A stretch of DNA of 64,000 nucleotides, taken from an uncultured Collinsella sp. GTDB taxonomy: Bacteria > Actinomycetota > Coriobacteriia > Coriobacteriales > Coriobacteriaceae. The notes beneath the pieces are model-generated. The model was not told the DNA's origin and made no database searches. It saw only the letters and a program-made list of their open reading frames with translations. The position numbers and the translations under genes are program-made. This document shows positions 1 through 8,752 of this stretch, in pieces. The DNA lies in contig UQKL01000009.1 in the NCBI GenBank assembly GCA_900541695.1, forward strand, positions 29,758 to 93,757, in the 5' to 3' direction. The first letter of the stretch is position 1. Each line of letters opens with the position of its first letter.

Positions 1-858
1 GAGTGCCAGCTCGCCTTCGCTCACGATGGCATCGGAAAGTGTCCGCTCCTCGTGCGTCAGCACGTCGGGCTCGGCAACGATAGCCAACACGCCCACCACC
101 GAGGCGGGATCGCCCGCGCGCACCATGGTGTCGCCCGAGCGCACGGTCAGGTAGATGCCGTAGAACGCCGAGCCGCCGTAGGTGGCATCGAGCGGCGTTC
201 CCACATAGGCGGACGCCGAGAGCCGCGGCGGCATCTGCGGCGCCAGTTCGTGCACCGGCGCGGCATCGCCCACGGCCGTGTATGTCGCACGCGGCAGCAG
301 GTCATCATCGTCGGCGTCGGCGCTGTACCACACGACCGGACAGCCCGAAAGACGCGCCAGCTGCGTTGCCATGGCATGGATAATTTGCTGCTGGTCGGCG
401 CACCGCTGCAGCATGCGGTTAGTCTCGAGCACCATATGCGTGCGACGGTCGCTGGCGGCAGCCTGCGCCAAGGCGCGGCGCAGGGCCAACGCAATCGAGC
501 TCGACACAAGCGAGACCACGAACATGATGAAGAACATGCCGGGATAGACGCGGTCGATAAGCGACAGCGAGTAGCGCGGGTCGACAAACAAGAAGTTGTA
601 GAGCGCCACGGCGGCAGCCGAGCTCAGCAAGCAATACAGGCGACTCCAGGTAAAGAATGCGCACAGCTGAACGGCGAACACATAGACGATCATGATGCTC
701 GGCGCGAGACCCGGATGGTCGAGCAGCGCGCCCACAATCGTCGCTGCGACCAGCAGCCCCGCCGATACGCAGGCGTCATACAGAGGAGTGCGGCGCGTCA
801 GCGTTGTGCGCCGCCACCAAAAGTTATCGGCAATATCGCCGTCCGCACGGACGTCCAT
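1..858 (-). CDS. KdpD-type sensor histidine kinase, 5' part only (cut by window edge)
   Basis: Reading leftward from an ATG at 858, preceded by a GGAGGG-type ribosome site, the frame stays open to base 1 (286 codons), so the gene continues outside the window. Residues about 20-125 are four hydrophobic segments followed by an arginine-rich turn, and include the DUF4118 signature 'YNFLFVDPRYS' seen in the membrane domain of KdpD. A GAF-like region follows; the kinase core would lie beyond the edge. KdpD proteins sense K+ limitation or turgor and phosphorylate KdpE. The large N-terminal cytoplasmic KdpD/USP domain (roughly 380 residues in E. coli) is absent: the membrane domain begins about 20 residues after the start. 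It lies downstream of kup and a small membrane protein on the same strand, which fits a K+ role, though the signal sensed is unknown. Confidence 0.8.
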   Translation of the reverse strand, partial: MDVRADGDIADNFWWRRTTLTRRTPLYDACVSAGLLVAATIVGALLDHPGLAPSIMIVYVFAVQLCAFFTWSRLYCLLSSAAAVALYNFLFVDPRYSLSLIDRVYPGMFFIMFVVSLVSSSIALALRRALAQAAASDRRTHMVLETNRMLQRCADQQQIIHAMATQLARLSGCPVVWYSADADDDDLLPRATYTAVGDAAPVHELAPQMPPRLSASAYVGTPLDATYGGSAFYGIYLTVRSGDTMVRAGDPASVVGVLAIVAEPDVLTHEERTLSDAIVSEGELAL

Positions 859-885
859 AGACACCGTACCCCTCCCTCAAAAACA

Positions 886-926
886 AAAACCACCACAAAG
901 GGGACAGGCACCTTTGTGGTGGTTTT
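886..926. repeat. GGGACAG-core hairpin, CCACCACAAAGG arm type
   Basis: A 16-bp perfect stem (886-901 with 911-926) carries the core GGGACAGGCA in its loop. It sits between the KdpD-type gene and the small membrane protein gene. Related copies with the same arms are at 42439-42474 and 44122-44164. The T-rich flank could let it act as a terminator. Confidence 0.8.
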
Positions 927-972
927 CCCTCGTGGTGGTTCTAAGTGTAAAGCCTTCTACGACCGGCAGTCG

Positions 973-1167
973 CTAGACAAACAGCACGTGCGCGAGCAGG
1001 GCACACACGCACACCGCTCCAAATACCAGTGCCACGATCGAAATTACGCGATCGGCCATGTCCATGTTGGCCCGATTCGTAAAGAACCGATCTTCGGCAG
1101 CGTCGACACGCGCCTCACGCATCATTTCGACCACCGCCTCACGGCCATCGAGCGCCTTTGTATCCAT
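973..1167 (-). CDS. Small single-pass membrane protein (64 aa)
   Basis: A 64-residue protein with a charged N-terminal half (AVVEMMREARVDAAED) and one C-terminal membrane segment (about residues 41-62, ISIVALVFGAVCVCALLAHV). The ATG at 1167 is chosen because GAGG lies 6 nt upstream; an ATG at 1197 and a TTG at 1200 would add 10 or 11 residues. It begins 60 nt after the kup stop and precedes the KdpD-type kinase, so the three may be one transcript. I do not recognise a family. A small partner of Kup or of the kinase is possible but is only inference from position. Confidence 0.6.
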   Translation of the reverse strand: MDTKALDGREAVVEMMREARVDAAEDRFFTNRANMDMADRVISIVALVFGAVCVCALLAHVLFV

Positions 1168-1227
1168 GTTTACCTCCCCGGCCTCATGCTTATCCATCAA
1201 AAACCAACTCCGTGTAGCCGCCGACGT

Positions 1228-3255
1228 CTACGGCCGCTCGTTGGGAGCCAGGCGCTGCATCTTGTTCACGGCCTTGAACTTGGTGAACAGCGGCACGTAC
1301 TCAAAGCTCACGTTGGAGTTCTCCAGGCCGTACCAGCGTGCAGGCGTGCCGGCGGCGCGGCGAATGATGTACTTGAGCGTGATGGCCGTACGCTCGCTGG
1401 GCTCCACATCGCTTTCGGGCGCCAGAAGCTTACGGATCAGGACGAACTTGAACGTACCGATGTTACCCGGATCCTTGTAGACCGAGTAGTCATGCGTCTG
1501 CGGCGGCAGCTCGCCGGTGGCAGCCAGGTCCTGAACAACCTGACGCAGGTAGGCATTGACGCGCTGGTTGATCTTGTAGCCCAGGTACAGATGCACGCGG
1601 AACACGTAGTCGGTGCCGAACGTCTCGACCGAATAGGCAAAGGTGTGCGGTTCGTCCATGGTCTCGACATTCACAAACCACCAGGCGCGGGCGCGCTTGG
1701 GATGCTTGTCCAAGATCGAATAGACGATATCGCGGTCGATGTAGTCGGTATGGGCGTCCTTGGTCAGGTACACGACGTTGTCGCTCATGCGCTCGTAACG
1801 GTCGTCGTCACGCAGGCGCTTGAGCTGCGGCAGGTAGCTGCGCAGCGGCAGCAGCGTAAACTGGCGCTGCTCGACCGCCGTGCCGTTGTACCAGCACACC
1901 ATAATGCCCATGATGAGTGCAGCCATGAGGATGGTGAAGTAGCCGCCGTGGAAGAACTTGGTGAGCGAGCTTACGAAGAAGAAGCCTTCGAGCAAAAGGA
2001 AGAAGGCAGCGAAGATCCACGGAGTAACCTTGAGCTTGCGCTCCTCGTGCAGGTAGAAGAAGAGCAGCAGCGTGGTGCACATCATAGTCAGCGTAATGGC
2101 AAGGCCGTAGGCGGCTTCCATATGCGCCGAGTTCTGGAACAGCAGCACCACGATGACGCAGCCGACAAGCATGACGTTGTTGACCATGGGGATGTAGAGC
2201 TGGCCCTTGGTCTCGGCAGGGTAGAAGACCTGCATGTGCGGCATAAGGTCCAGGCGGCTGGCCTCGGACACCAGCGAGAATGCGCCGGTGATGAGCGCCT
2301 GCGAGGCGATGATGGCCGCGATGGTGGAAAGGCCGACGGCAAACGGGCGCAGGCCCGGGGCGAGCATCTGGTAGAACGGATTGAGGTCGGCAATGCCCAT
2401 GAGCTCGGGGTTGGCAGCGTTGTTCATAAGCCAAGCACCCTGGCCCATATAGGAAAGCAGCAAGCAGCACTTAACGAACGGCCAGGTGGCGTAGATGTTG
2501 CCGCGGCCGACGTGGCCCATGTCGGAGTAGAGCGCCTCGGCACCGGTGGTGGCGAGGAAGCAGCTGCCCAGAATCATGATGCCCGCGTGGTTGTTGGGGC
2601 TTAGCAAAAAGGCGATGCCGCGCACCGGGTTGAGGCACAGCAGCACGGCGGGGTGTTGGAAGACAAAGAACAGACCCGTACCGCCCAGGAACAGAAACCA
2701 CAGCGTCATGATGGGGCCAAAGGCGTGACCGATCTTGGCCGTACCGATGCGCTGTACCAAGAAGAGCGCGATGATGATGGCGAGCGTAATGGCGACGACG
2801 CGGCCCTGGTCATCGCCCAGCACGGCATGGACCGCCGGGATGGTGCGCAGGCCCTCGATGGCCGTGGTAACGGTAACGGCCGGCGTCAGGATGCCGTCGG
2901 CGAGCAGCGCGGCGCCACCCAGCATGGCGGGGATGATAAGCCACTTGCCGCAGCGCTTGACCAGGCTGTACAGGGCAAAGATGCCGCCCTCACCATGGTT
3001 ATCGGCGCGCAGCGAGATGAGCACATACTTGATGGTGGTCAGCAGCGTGACCGTCCACACGACAAGGGAGAGCGCGCCAAGCACGAACTCCTCCGTCACA
3101 CTTCCGATGCCGCCGTTGCCGGCAACGAGCGCCTTGGTTACATACATAGGGCTGGTGCCGATATCGCCGTACACCACGCCCAGCGTGACGAGCATCGCCG
3201 AGATGCTCACAGGAATCGCAGCGTGCGAGGCTGCCTCCTTGGCCTTTTGTTCCAT
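1228..3255 (-). CDS. kup: Potassium uptake protein Kup (KUP/HAK/KT family)
   Basis: A 675-residue K+:H+ symporter of the cytoplasmic membrane, close to the family's usual length. The hallmark GVVYGDIGTSPMYV lies at about residues 26-39, followed by around 12 hydrophobic segments up to residue 440. The polar C-terminal cytosolic domain is typical of bacterial Kup. The ATG at 3255 has GGGAGG 10 nt upstream; a longer frame to 3273 lacks this support. A possible -10 (TATAAT) lies on the minus strand near 3295. No ydaO-type c-di-AMP riboswitch consensus was seen in the 150-nt leader. It is followed by the 64-aa membrane protein and the KdpD-type kinase on the same strand, suggesting a K+ homeostasis unit. 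Confidence 0.95.
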   Translation of the reverse strand: MEQKAKEAASHAAIPVSISAMLVTLGVVYGDIGTSPMYVTKALVAGNGGIGSVTEEFVLGALSLVVWTVTLLTTIKYVLISLRADNHGEGGIFALYSLVKRCGKWLIIPAMLGGAALLADGILTPAVTVTTAIEGLRTIPAVHAVLGDDQGRVVAITLAIIIALFLVQRIGTAKIGHAFGPIMTLWFLFLGGTGLFFVFQHPAVLLCLNPVRGIAFLLSPNNHAGIMILGSCFLATTGAEALYSDMGHVGRGNIYATWPFVKCCLLLSYMGQGAWLMNNAANPELMGIADLNPFYQMLAPGLRPFAVGLSTIAAIIASQALITGAFSLVSEASRLDLMPHMQVFYPAETKGQLYIPMVNNVMLVGCVIVVLLFQNSAHMEAAYGLAITLTMMCTTLLLFFYLHEERKLKVTPWIFAAFFLLLEGFFFVSSLTKFFHGGYFTILMAALIMGIMVCWYNGTAVEQRQFTLLPLRSYLPQLKRLRDDDRYERMSDNVVYLTKDAHTDYIDRDIVYSILDKHPKRARAWWFVNVETMDEPHTFAYSVETFGTDYVFRVHLYLGYKINQRVNAYLRQVVQDLAATGELPPQTHDYSVYKDPGNIGTFKFVLIRKLLAPESDVEPSERTAITLKYIIRRAAGTPARWYGLENSNVSFEYVPLFTKFKAVNKMQRLAPNERP

Positions 3256-3377
3256 AAGCCGGTTTCCTCCCAACTTTAACGTTCGAAGGGATTATAGGTA
3301 ATCGGCCCATGTTTTAATGCACTGTTTTCCCAGCTAGATAAAGATTTATACAGTCTTTAGGCTACCGCGGCGATATG

Positions 3378-3412
3378 GAATGTGACAAAGGGACCGTCCC
3401 CTTGTCACATTC
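3378..3412. repeat. GGGACAG-core hairpin, TGTGACAA arm type
   Basis: An 11-bp perfect outer stem (3378-3388 with 3402-3412) encloses GGGAC-C-GTCCC. It lies between the 3' end of the nitroreductase gene (3414) and the kup leader. A decayed relative is at 30316-30344. Confidence 0.75.
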
Positions 3413-3413
3413 G

Positions 3414-4262
3414 TCATTTTCCGAGCCAGTTTTTGAACCACCACTCCATGGAGCGGCTCATCTCGGCCATAAAGGGACTAGTGTGTTTGCGGGTGTAGAT
3501 ATCCACCACGCGCTCGCCCACCTCGCGGGCATGCGGACGGAACATCGCGTCCATCTCGGCCACCTGCGCATCCATGGTCGCGGCATCGGCGCGGCGATAG
3601 CGCTCCTCGTGCACCAGGTTCACCACGGGATGCGCGATCGCCGGGCGCTCCTTACGGGGCGTGCCGATGATGAGCATCGACAGCGGCATGGTATAGGGCG
3701 GCAGATCGAGCAGCTCGGCAACTTCCTCGGCGTTCTCCACGATGTCGCCAATGTAGCAGCTCCCCAGGCCCAGGGCCTCGGCGGCAACCACGGCGTTTTG
3801 CGCAGCGATCACGGCGTCCTGGGCCGCGATGGCAAAGTCGCCCAAACCCGGCGCGCGGCGGGGCGCCTTGCCCGTGCGCTCGACAAACTCGGGCTCAAAG
3901 CAGCCCACGTGCTCAAACAGATCGATCCACTTGGCATAATCGACCACAAATATTAGTGCCCAGGGTGCCTTGGCAATCATAGGCTGGTGGTCGCACAGGT
4001 CGGCCAGACGGTCCAGCGTAGCCTGCTCGCGAATGCTTACGATGGAATACATCATCATGGCGCCCGCCGACGGCGCGCGACTCGCCGCATGCAGGATCGC
4101 CGCACGCTGCTCGTCGGTCACCGCCACGGGGCGGTCGTCGTCATCACGCGCAAAGGCACGCGTAGACGAGCGATGCTCCAAGATGTCCAGCACCACGTTG
4201 CCCGTAGTCTCGACCGGATAGCCGTGCGTATCCACAGCCTTGGTGCAAACCTGCTCGCTCAT
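3414..4262 (-). CDS. Nitroreductase family protein
   Basis: A 282-residue FMN-dependent oxidoreductase-type protein. The FMN-binding start of the fold is seen as 'LEHRSSTRAFAR' (about residues 29-40), then 'ASRAPSAGAMMMYS' (about 59-72), and a glycine-rich 'EALGLGSCYIGDI' segment (about 145-157), all typical of the nitroreductase fold. About 60 extra C-terminal residues end in a tryptophan-rich tail (MEWWFKNWLGK). The ATG at 4262 follows GGGATGAGG. Substrates cannot be told from sequence; the family reduces nitro compounds, quinones or flavins with NAD(P)H. It faces the LTA-synthase-like gene across a 214-bp divergent intergenic region. Confidence 0.88.
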   Translation of the reverse strand: MSEQVCTKAVDTHGYPVETTGNVVLDILEHRSSTRAFARDDDDRPVAVTDEQRAAILHAASRAPSAGAMMMYSIVSIREQATLDRLADLCDHQPMIAKAPWALIFVVDYAKWIDLFEHVGCFEPEFVERTGKAPRRAPGLGDFAIAAQDAVIAAQNAVVAAEALGLGSCYIGDIVENAEEVAELLDLPPYTMPLSMLIIGTPRKERPAIAHPVVNLVHEERYRRADAATMDAQVAEMDAMFRPHAREVGERVVDIYTRKHTSPFMAEMSRSMEWWFKNWLGK

Positions 4263-4476
4263 AGCCTCATCCCTGCCATTTCTTTAAGAAGCCTTTACGT
4301 TTCCGTGTAATTCCCGTCCATTATCGCGCAGGTCGCCACTACATTGCGCCACACCGCCACACGTGCGCGTTAATATGGCTGGTTGTTGTGCGCAGCCACC
4401 AATTGCAGCGCATATCTTGGTAACAATCGGGTAAACCCCCGCTTTCGTAGGTTTTAAGTTTGTGAGGAGTCTCAGC

Positions 4477-6777
4477 ATGTTCGCTGCCGCCATCTCGCTC
4501 GTCGGTCTTGCGGCGACCGTCTACCTTGTTTTGCGCGAGGCCAAGGCCATTCGCGCTCAGTCGGGCACCGTTGCCAAAAGCGCTCTTGGGTGGAGCGTCG
4601 CCTTCGGCCTGTTCCAGCTCTTTTTGACCATTTGGAGCGCCATTGGCCTCGTCGCGCAAAACGAGCCGCTCGCCTTCGTAATGCTCATCCTGACCAACGC
4701 CATCCTCACCGGCTGCGCTTGGGCCAGCATCGCCCGCGACCGCATCGCCCCGCGCGTCTTTGCGTTCGCCGGGCCCGACGCCCCCGCCCCCACCGGCAAG
4801 CTCGCCCGCCTGCGCGGCGCCTTTGTGGGCAAACCGCTCGTCGCCGCCGTCTTGTGCCTGCTGCTCGCCGGCGTCTTTGCGCTGCTGGGCATGGAGGTCT
4901 CGTCCAACCACGACTTTACCTGGGTCTACCCCCTGTGCATCCTGCTCGAGTGGGCCATCATCACCACGCTCATGGTCGGCCTGTTCTTCCTGTTCCAGCG
5001 CCACGGCGCAGCTCCCGCGGTCCTGGCCTTTGCCCTCTTTGTCCTGGGCATTGCCGAGTTCTTCGTCATCACGTTTAAATCCATGCCCATCCAGCCGGGC
5101 GACCTTTCGGCCATCTCCACCGCCGCCGCGGTCGCCGGCACCGGCTACACCTTCTCGATCTCACTGTTCTGCGTGCTGTCCATGGGCTTTACCGCCATCG
5201 CCATGCTGCTATGCGAGTACGCCGGCCTGGTGGCACCGCACCGTCAGAAGGGCGCCGCCAACGCCAAGCGCATGCTGCTCACCAACCTGCTCGTCGCCGT
5301 GCTGTGCCTGGGCGGCGTGACCGCGCACGTCACGCTTATCGACTACTACAACACCCTCGGCATCACCGTCTACACCTGGCGCCCGCTCGAGAGCTACTGG
5401 CGCGAGGGCTACCTGCCCGCTTTCATTAGCGCAGCGCAGTCCATCAAGCCGCCCAAACCCGCCGACTACTCCGTCGACGATGCCAAGGCCACGCTCAAAA
5501 AGTACGCCAAGGCCTACGACAAGTCCGACGCGGCCAAGAGCGACGAGCGCGCCGCCGCAAAGGAGCAGTTCGACAGCGAGAAGCCCACGGTCATCGCCAT
5601 CATGAACGAGACCTTCTCGGATCTGTCGATCTACCAGAATATGCGCGCCGGCTACGAGGGCCCGCAGTACTTTAAGAACCTGCCCAACTGCCTCAGCCGC
5701 GGTAAGCTCTACGTGAGCGCCTACGGCGGCGGCACCGCCAATACCGAGTTTGAGTTTATGACCGGCAACTCCATGGCCAACCTGGGCTCGGGCGTGTACC
5801 CCTACACCATCTACAACATGGAAACGACCGGGAACCTGGCAGAGCAATTCAAATCGCTCGGCTATTCCACCACGGCCATGCACCCCAACCACGCGACCAA
5901 CTGGAACCGCGAGAACGTCTACAAGGACTTTGGCTTTGACCAGTTCCTGTCTATCAACGATTTCCAGGGCGCCGACACCCTGCGCGGTATGGTGACCGAC
6001 CAGGCTACCTACGACAAGATTCTTGAGCTGCTCGACCAGAACGCCGATCCGCAGTTTATCTTCGACGTGACCATGCAGAACCACTCGGGCTACGATACGG
6101 GTCTACTGCCGGCAGATAAGCAGATGCACCTGAACATCGACACGACCGACCTGGACGCCAAGACTGTCGAGGACGGCACGTTGTCCGATGTCGACGAGTA
6201 CGTCTCGTGCATTGAGCAGTCCGACCAGGCGCTGCGCTACTTCCTCAACGCCCTGAACAAACTCGATCGCAAGGTGGTCGTGGTGTTCTGGGGCGACCAT
6301 CAGCCGTTCTTCCCGTCCAAGTTCAACGACAAGTGGTTTACCGACGAGGATGACGCCACCCACCAGGAGCGCTTGTGGCAGACCGACTACATCATTTGGG
6401 CCAACTACGACGTTGCCGGCTGCGACCAGACAAGCGAGGTCGACGACCTGTCCACCAACTATCTGTCCACCCAGCTGATGCAGCTGATCGGCGCACCTCT
6501 CTCCGACTACCAGAAAGCGCACATGACGCTGCGCGAGTCGCTGCCCGCCATCAACTCCGTCGGCTACGAGGACGCCAGCCTGCGCTGGGCGCTCTCCTCC
6601 AACGTCACCGGTGACGACGACGCCGTCGCGGCTGCCACCAAGGCACGCGAGGATTACGCCAAGATGCAGTACTACGAGATGTTCCGCGACGGCAAGAACG
6701 TGTATACCGAGCACTTCCAGACCGAGGCCAACGAGACCGACCCCAACCTGGCACCGGGTACAACCAAGATCAAATAG
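4477..6777 (+). CDS. LTA synthase family phosphoglycerol transferase/sulfatase-fold enzyme
   Basis: A 766-residue membrane enzyme. Its N-terminal third holds several hydrophobic segments (to about residue 290), followed by an extracellular alkaline-phosphatase-superfamily domain. Motifs match LtaS: NETFSDLS at 377-384 with the probable nucleophile Thr379, 'GGGTANTEFEFMTGN' near 415-430, MQNHSGY with His536, and WGDHQP with His608, which should bind the catalytic metal and substrate. LtaS-type enzymes move glycerol phosphate from phosphatidylglycerol onto a growing cell-surface polymer. The ATG at 4477 is preceded by GAGGAG; a GTG at 4462 overlaps that site and is less likely. The exact polymer made is not evident. 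Structured repeats follow directly downstream. Confidence 0.88.
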   Translation: MFAAAISLVGLAATVYLVLREAKAIRAQSGTVAKSALGWSVAFGLFQLFLTIWSAIGLVAQNEPLAFVMLILTNAILTGCAWASIARDRIAPRVFAFAGPDAPAPTGKLARLRGAFVGKPLVAAVLCLLLAGVFALLGMEVSSNHDFTWVYPLCILLEWAIITTLMVGLFFLFQRHGAAPAVLAFALFVLGIAEFFVITFKSMPIQPGDLSAISTAAAVAGTGYTFSISLFCVLSMGFTAIAMLLCEYAGLVAPHRQKGAANAKRMLLTNLLVAVLCLGGVTAHVTLIDYYNTLGITVYTWRPLESYWREGYLPAFISAAQSIKPPKPADYSVDDAKATLKKYAKAYDKSDAAKSDERAAAKEQFDSEKPTVIAIMNETFSDLSIYQNMRAGYEGPQYFKNLPNCLSRGKLYVSAYGGGTANTEFEFMTGNSMANLGSGVYPYTIYNMETTGNLAEQFKSLGYSTTAMHPNHATNWNRENVYKDFGFDQFLSINDFQGADTLRGMVTDQATYDKILELLDQNADPQFIFDVTMQNHSGYDTGLLPADKQMHLNIDTTDLDAKTVEDGTLSDVDEYVSCIEQSDQALRYFLNALNKLDRKVVVVFWGDHQPFFPSKFNDKWFTDEDDATHQERLWQTDYIIWANYDVAGCDQTSEVDDLSTNYLSTQLMQLIGAPLSDYQKAHMTLRESLPAINSVGYEDASLRWALSSNVTGDDDAVAAATKAREDYAKMQYYEMFRDGKNVYTEHFQTEANETDPNLAPGTTKIK

Positions 6778-6797
6778 CGACACGTCTTAACTGGTTC

Positions 6798-6926
6798 GTC
6801 TGCCCGGCGGCGCGAAACGTAAGGTTCCCTGCTCGGACAGTCCTGCTCGCACGGAGAGCACATTAAGTGCTCTCCGGCTCGTGCGGAACTCGCGATGAAC
6901 CTTACATTCCGCGTCGCCGGGCAGAC
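6798..6926 (+). repeat. Long nested hairpin element A
   Basis: Outer arms 6798-6826 and 6898-6926 pair over 26 of 29 positions. They enclose an internal loop with CCTGCTC..ACAGTCCTGC on the left and GTGCGGAACTCGCGATG on the right. The inner hairpin at 6853-6875 has the loop context CACATTAAGTG. Internal-loop and inner-hairpin sequences recur in elements B and C, whereas the outer arms do not. It lies 20 bp after the LTA-synthase-like gene. Confidence 0.85.
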
Positions 6927-6980
6927 GCCTCGGTGTTGAAGCGCGGCTTGTCATGAAAGCATCCGCAACATATATAAGTT

Positions 6981-7003
6981 GAAGGCCACATTAAGTGGCC
7001 TTC
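6981..7003. terminator. Free-standing CACATTAAGTG hairpin (terminator-like)
   Basis: GAAGGCCACATTAAGTGGCC and its 3' pairing strand form a 9-bp stem followed by TTTG on the plus strand. It is the same inner hairpin as in elements A, B and C but without the outer arms, and could terminate the LTA-synthase-like transcript. Confidence 0.6.
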
Positions 7004-7011
7004 TTTGTATT

Positions 7012-7340
7012 CGGAAAGTGTATCCCGGAATCTGCCTTCGGAATGGGACGCAGTTTCCACTTGAGGGCCTGTCGGGAAAGCGCATCCCACTTCAAGAGTA
7101 AATTCCGGGTCGCACTTTCCGCTAAGGCTCTCAAGCGGAAAGTGCATCCCATTCCAAGCCTTAATTCCGGGACGTAGTTTCCGGACAAGACATCAACCGG
7201 AAAGTGGGGACCACTCTGAGCGCCGATTCTGGGACACACTTTTCGAAACCCCGCCCATCCGGAAAGCCCGTCCCACTCCGTATACATCCAGGCATGAAAT
7301 CATCAGCTTATTAGGCCTTCTATCAATAAAGAGACACCCT
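7012..7340. repeat. Tandem hairpin array, copy 1 (about 62-bp period)
   Basis: About four and a half degenerate units of roughly 62 bp. Each is an inverted repeat with arms resembling CGGAAAGTGCATCCCATTCC. The array ends in an AT-richer tail that includes CAGCTTATTAGGCCTTC (7302 onward). A shorter copy in the same orientation with the same tail is at 16684-16947. The two copies bracket the SipW/surface-fibre operon. No Cas genes are nearby and the units are palindromic and divergent, so this is not a CRISPR array. Confidence 0.8.
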
Positions 7341-7459
7341 CCCGAGCGGCGGGCTCGAAGTTCATCGCGAGTTCCGCACGCAAAGAAGGCCACTTAATGT
7401 GGCCTTCTTCTTGTGCAGGACTGTAGAGCAGGGAACTTCGTGCCCGCCGCCCGGGAGGG
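7337..7459 (-). repeat. Long nested hairpin element B
   Basis: Outer arms 7337-7362 and 7434-7459 pair over 24 of 26 positions. Read on the minus strand, the internal loops CCTGCTCTACAGTCCTGC and GTGCGGAACTCGCGATG and the inner hairpin (7383-7409, with CACATTAAGTG) match elements A and C. It ends 22 bp from the 3' end of the surface-fibre operon and may terminate it. Confidence 0.85.
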
Positions 7460-7480
7460 CGTTGCGTTTAGAAGATGGAC

Positions 7481-8179
7481 CTAGCGCTTGTTCCTCCGGG
7501 ACAAAAGAAGCGCGGCTATAAATGCGATGATTGCAAGCGTCAGCAACACCAAAAGCAACGTGAGTGTGCTGTCGCCCGTTGCCACGAGACCGAGCAAGCC
7601 GGGCTTCTTGCTGCCAGCAGACTGCACGGGGATCTTCTCGCCGTCGTCCTCGGCGGTAATCTCCCAGCGAATGGTCTTGTTTGCGTCGGCAAGCTCGTTG
7701 CCTACCGACGTCGGGACACTTAGTTGCAAATTGAGCACCGTGCTGCCATCGCTCGCAAACGTTGCGACCTGCGTGGGATAGGCAAACACGCTGCCCGGCG
7801 TTCCCGTCTGGAGCCAACCGGCAGACGCATCGCCCGCCGACGCTGTCAAGGTAATGGGCGACAGCAGGTGTGCCGTCTCGTGATCGACAACGGCCCGCAC
7901 AAACACGCGTACCTGGGACTTTACGCCCGTGGCACGAACCTCGATCTGCTGCTCGCGCACATCGCCGGGCATCAGATCTTTAAAGGCCAAAAACAGATCG
8001 GGCTCCCCCGAAGAGCCCGTCGCTCCCGAGACCGTCAACTGTCGCGCATTTCCGTCATAGGCAATCGCGGGAGCGTCGGCAAACGCACGAGCAGGCGCGG
8101 CGAGCGCGACAATGCAGAAAATGGCCGCGACCACGCAGCGCAAGGAAGTCGCAACGTCTTTGCGAATTGGGAAAGCCAT
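7481..8179 (-). CDS. Secreted surface protein with C-terminal membrane anchor / LPxTG-like signal
   Basis: A 232-residue protein and the last gene of the sipW operon. A basic N-terminus and hydrophobic stretch (about residues 14-34, ending ARAFA) form a signal peptide. A beta-rich ectodomain follows, and the C-terminus has LVATGDS (about 198-204), a 24-residue hydrophobic helix and the tail SRRNKR. This order resembles a sortase sorting signal with LVATG in place of LPxTG, but no sortase lies in the window, so it may simply be a membrane anchor. The ATG at 8179 follows the upstream stop (8182) at once and has a G-rich site ahead. Role inferred: a base or anchor for the fibre proteins encoded upstream. 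Confidence 0.7.
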   Translation of the reverse strand: MAFPIRKDVATSLRCVVAAIFCIVALAAPARAFADAPAIAYDGNARQLTVSGATGSSGEPDLFLAFKDLMPGDVREQQIEVRATGVKSQVRVFVRAVVDHETAHLLSPITLTASAGDASAGWLQTGTPGSVFAYPTQVATFASDGSTVLNLQLSVPTSVGNELADANKTIRWEITAEDDGEKIPVQSAGSKKPGLLGLVATGDSTLTLLLVLLTLAIIAFIAALLLSRRNKR

Positions 8180-8181
8180 AC

Positions 8182-8751
8182 TTACGCACCCCCATGCGGC
8201 GGCACCAGCACGCCGTCCTCGACTGCACAGCCCCATGCCTCTGCAACTGCATCGTCGGGCGTGGATTGAATTGCCTGGGTCGAAATGTCAACGACCAGGT
8301 TCTTCCCACCTGCTTTATGCTCAGTCACGCTCTTGATGAGCACATCGGTTTTGTCCATCGGTGAAACGGGAGACGTCCAGTAGTAGAATCCGTCGGACGC
8401 GACAACCCAAGAGGCGGCTCTGTTGGAAGCAGATGCCGTGGACACACTGCCCCAGTCAATGACGTAGTCGGTGCCGGCAACCGGCTCATCCCACAGGCGC
8501 GCGCCATCCTGGTCCTGCCAGTAGATATCCACCGCAACACGCAGGTATGCCGGGGCCGAGCCCTTGTTTGTAATCGTGACGTCGCTCTTCACGTTGTCAT
8601 TGAGGTTCTCGTCCACCGAAGGTGCCACCGAACCAAAGCCAAACTCGTTGACCAGCACCCCCGTAACCGAAAGCCACGCAAAGGTACCGGCGGCGCCAGC
8701 CAACAGGAGAACACCAACAAGGAGGGCAACGATCTGCTTGCGCTTAGTCAT
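8182..8751 (-). CDS. SipW-dependent TasA/camelysin-like subunit (third of three)
   Basis: A 189-residue exported protein. It begins MTKRKQIVALLVGVLLLAGA, then GTFAWLSVTG (about 22-31), the signal-peptide form cut by SipW-type peptidases and shared by TasA, YqxM and camelysin relatives. The mature part has a beta-sandwich look with 'VTITNKGSAPAYLRV' (about 58-72), typical of this family. Its ATG at 8751 lies 1 nt beyond the stop of the 1,820-aa gene, so translation is probably coupled. With two further subunits and sipW upstream, it is likely a fibre or surface-layer component; whether it is a major or capping subunit is not visible. Confidence 0.78.
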   Translation of the reverse strand: MTKRKQIVALLVGVLLLAGAAGTFAWLSVTGVLVNEFGFGSVAPSVDENLNDNVKSDVTITNKGSAPAYLRVAVDIYWQDQDGARLWDEPVAGTDYVIDWGSVSTASASNRAASWVVASDGFYYWTSPVSPMDKTDVLIKSVTEHKAGGKNLVVDISTQAIQSTPDDAVAEAWGCAVEDGVLVPPHGGA

Positions 8752-8752
8752 C

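Noticed and set aside
52..2604. An 850-codon open frame on the plus strand
   Set aside because: It is antisense to kup, the small membrane protein and the KdpD-type gene, whose proteins are clearly recognisable. The translated frame is His/Arg-rich, as expected of a GC-rich shadow.
3256..3377. c-di-AMP (ydaO) riboswitch in front of kup
   Set aside because: The leader is short and AT-rich and lacks the conserved motifs of that riboswitch.
7012..7340. Resemblance to a CRISPR array
   Set aside because: Units are palindromic, differ from each other throughout, have no unique spacers of fixed length and no cas genes are near.
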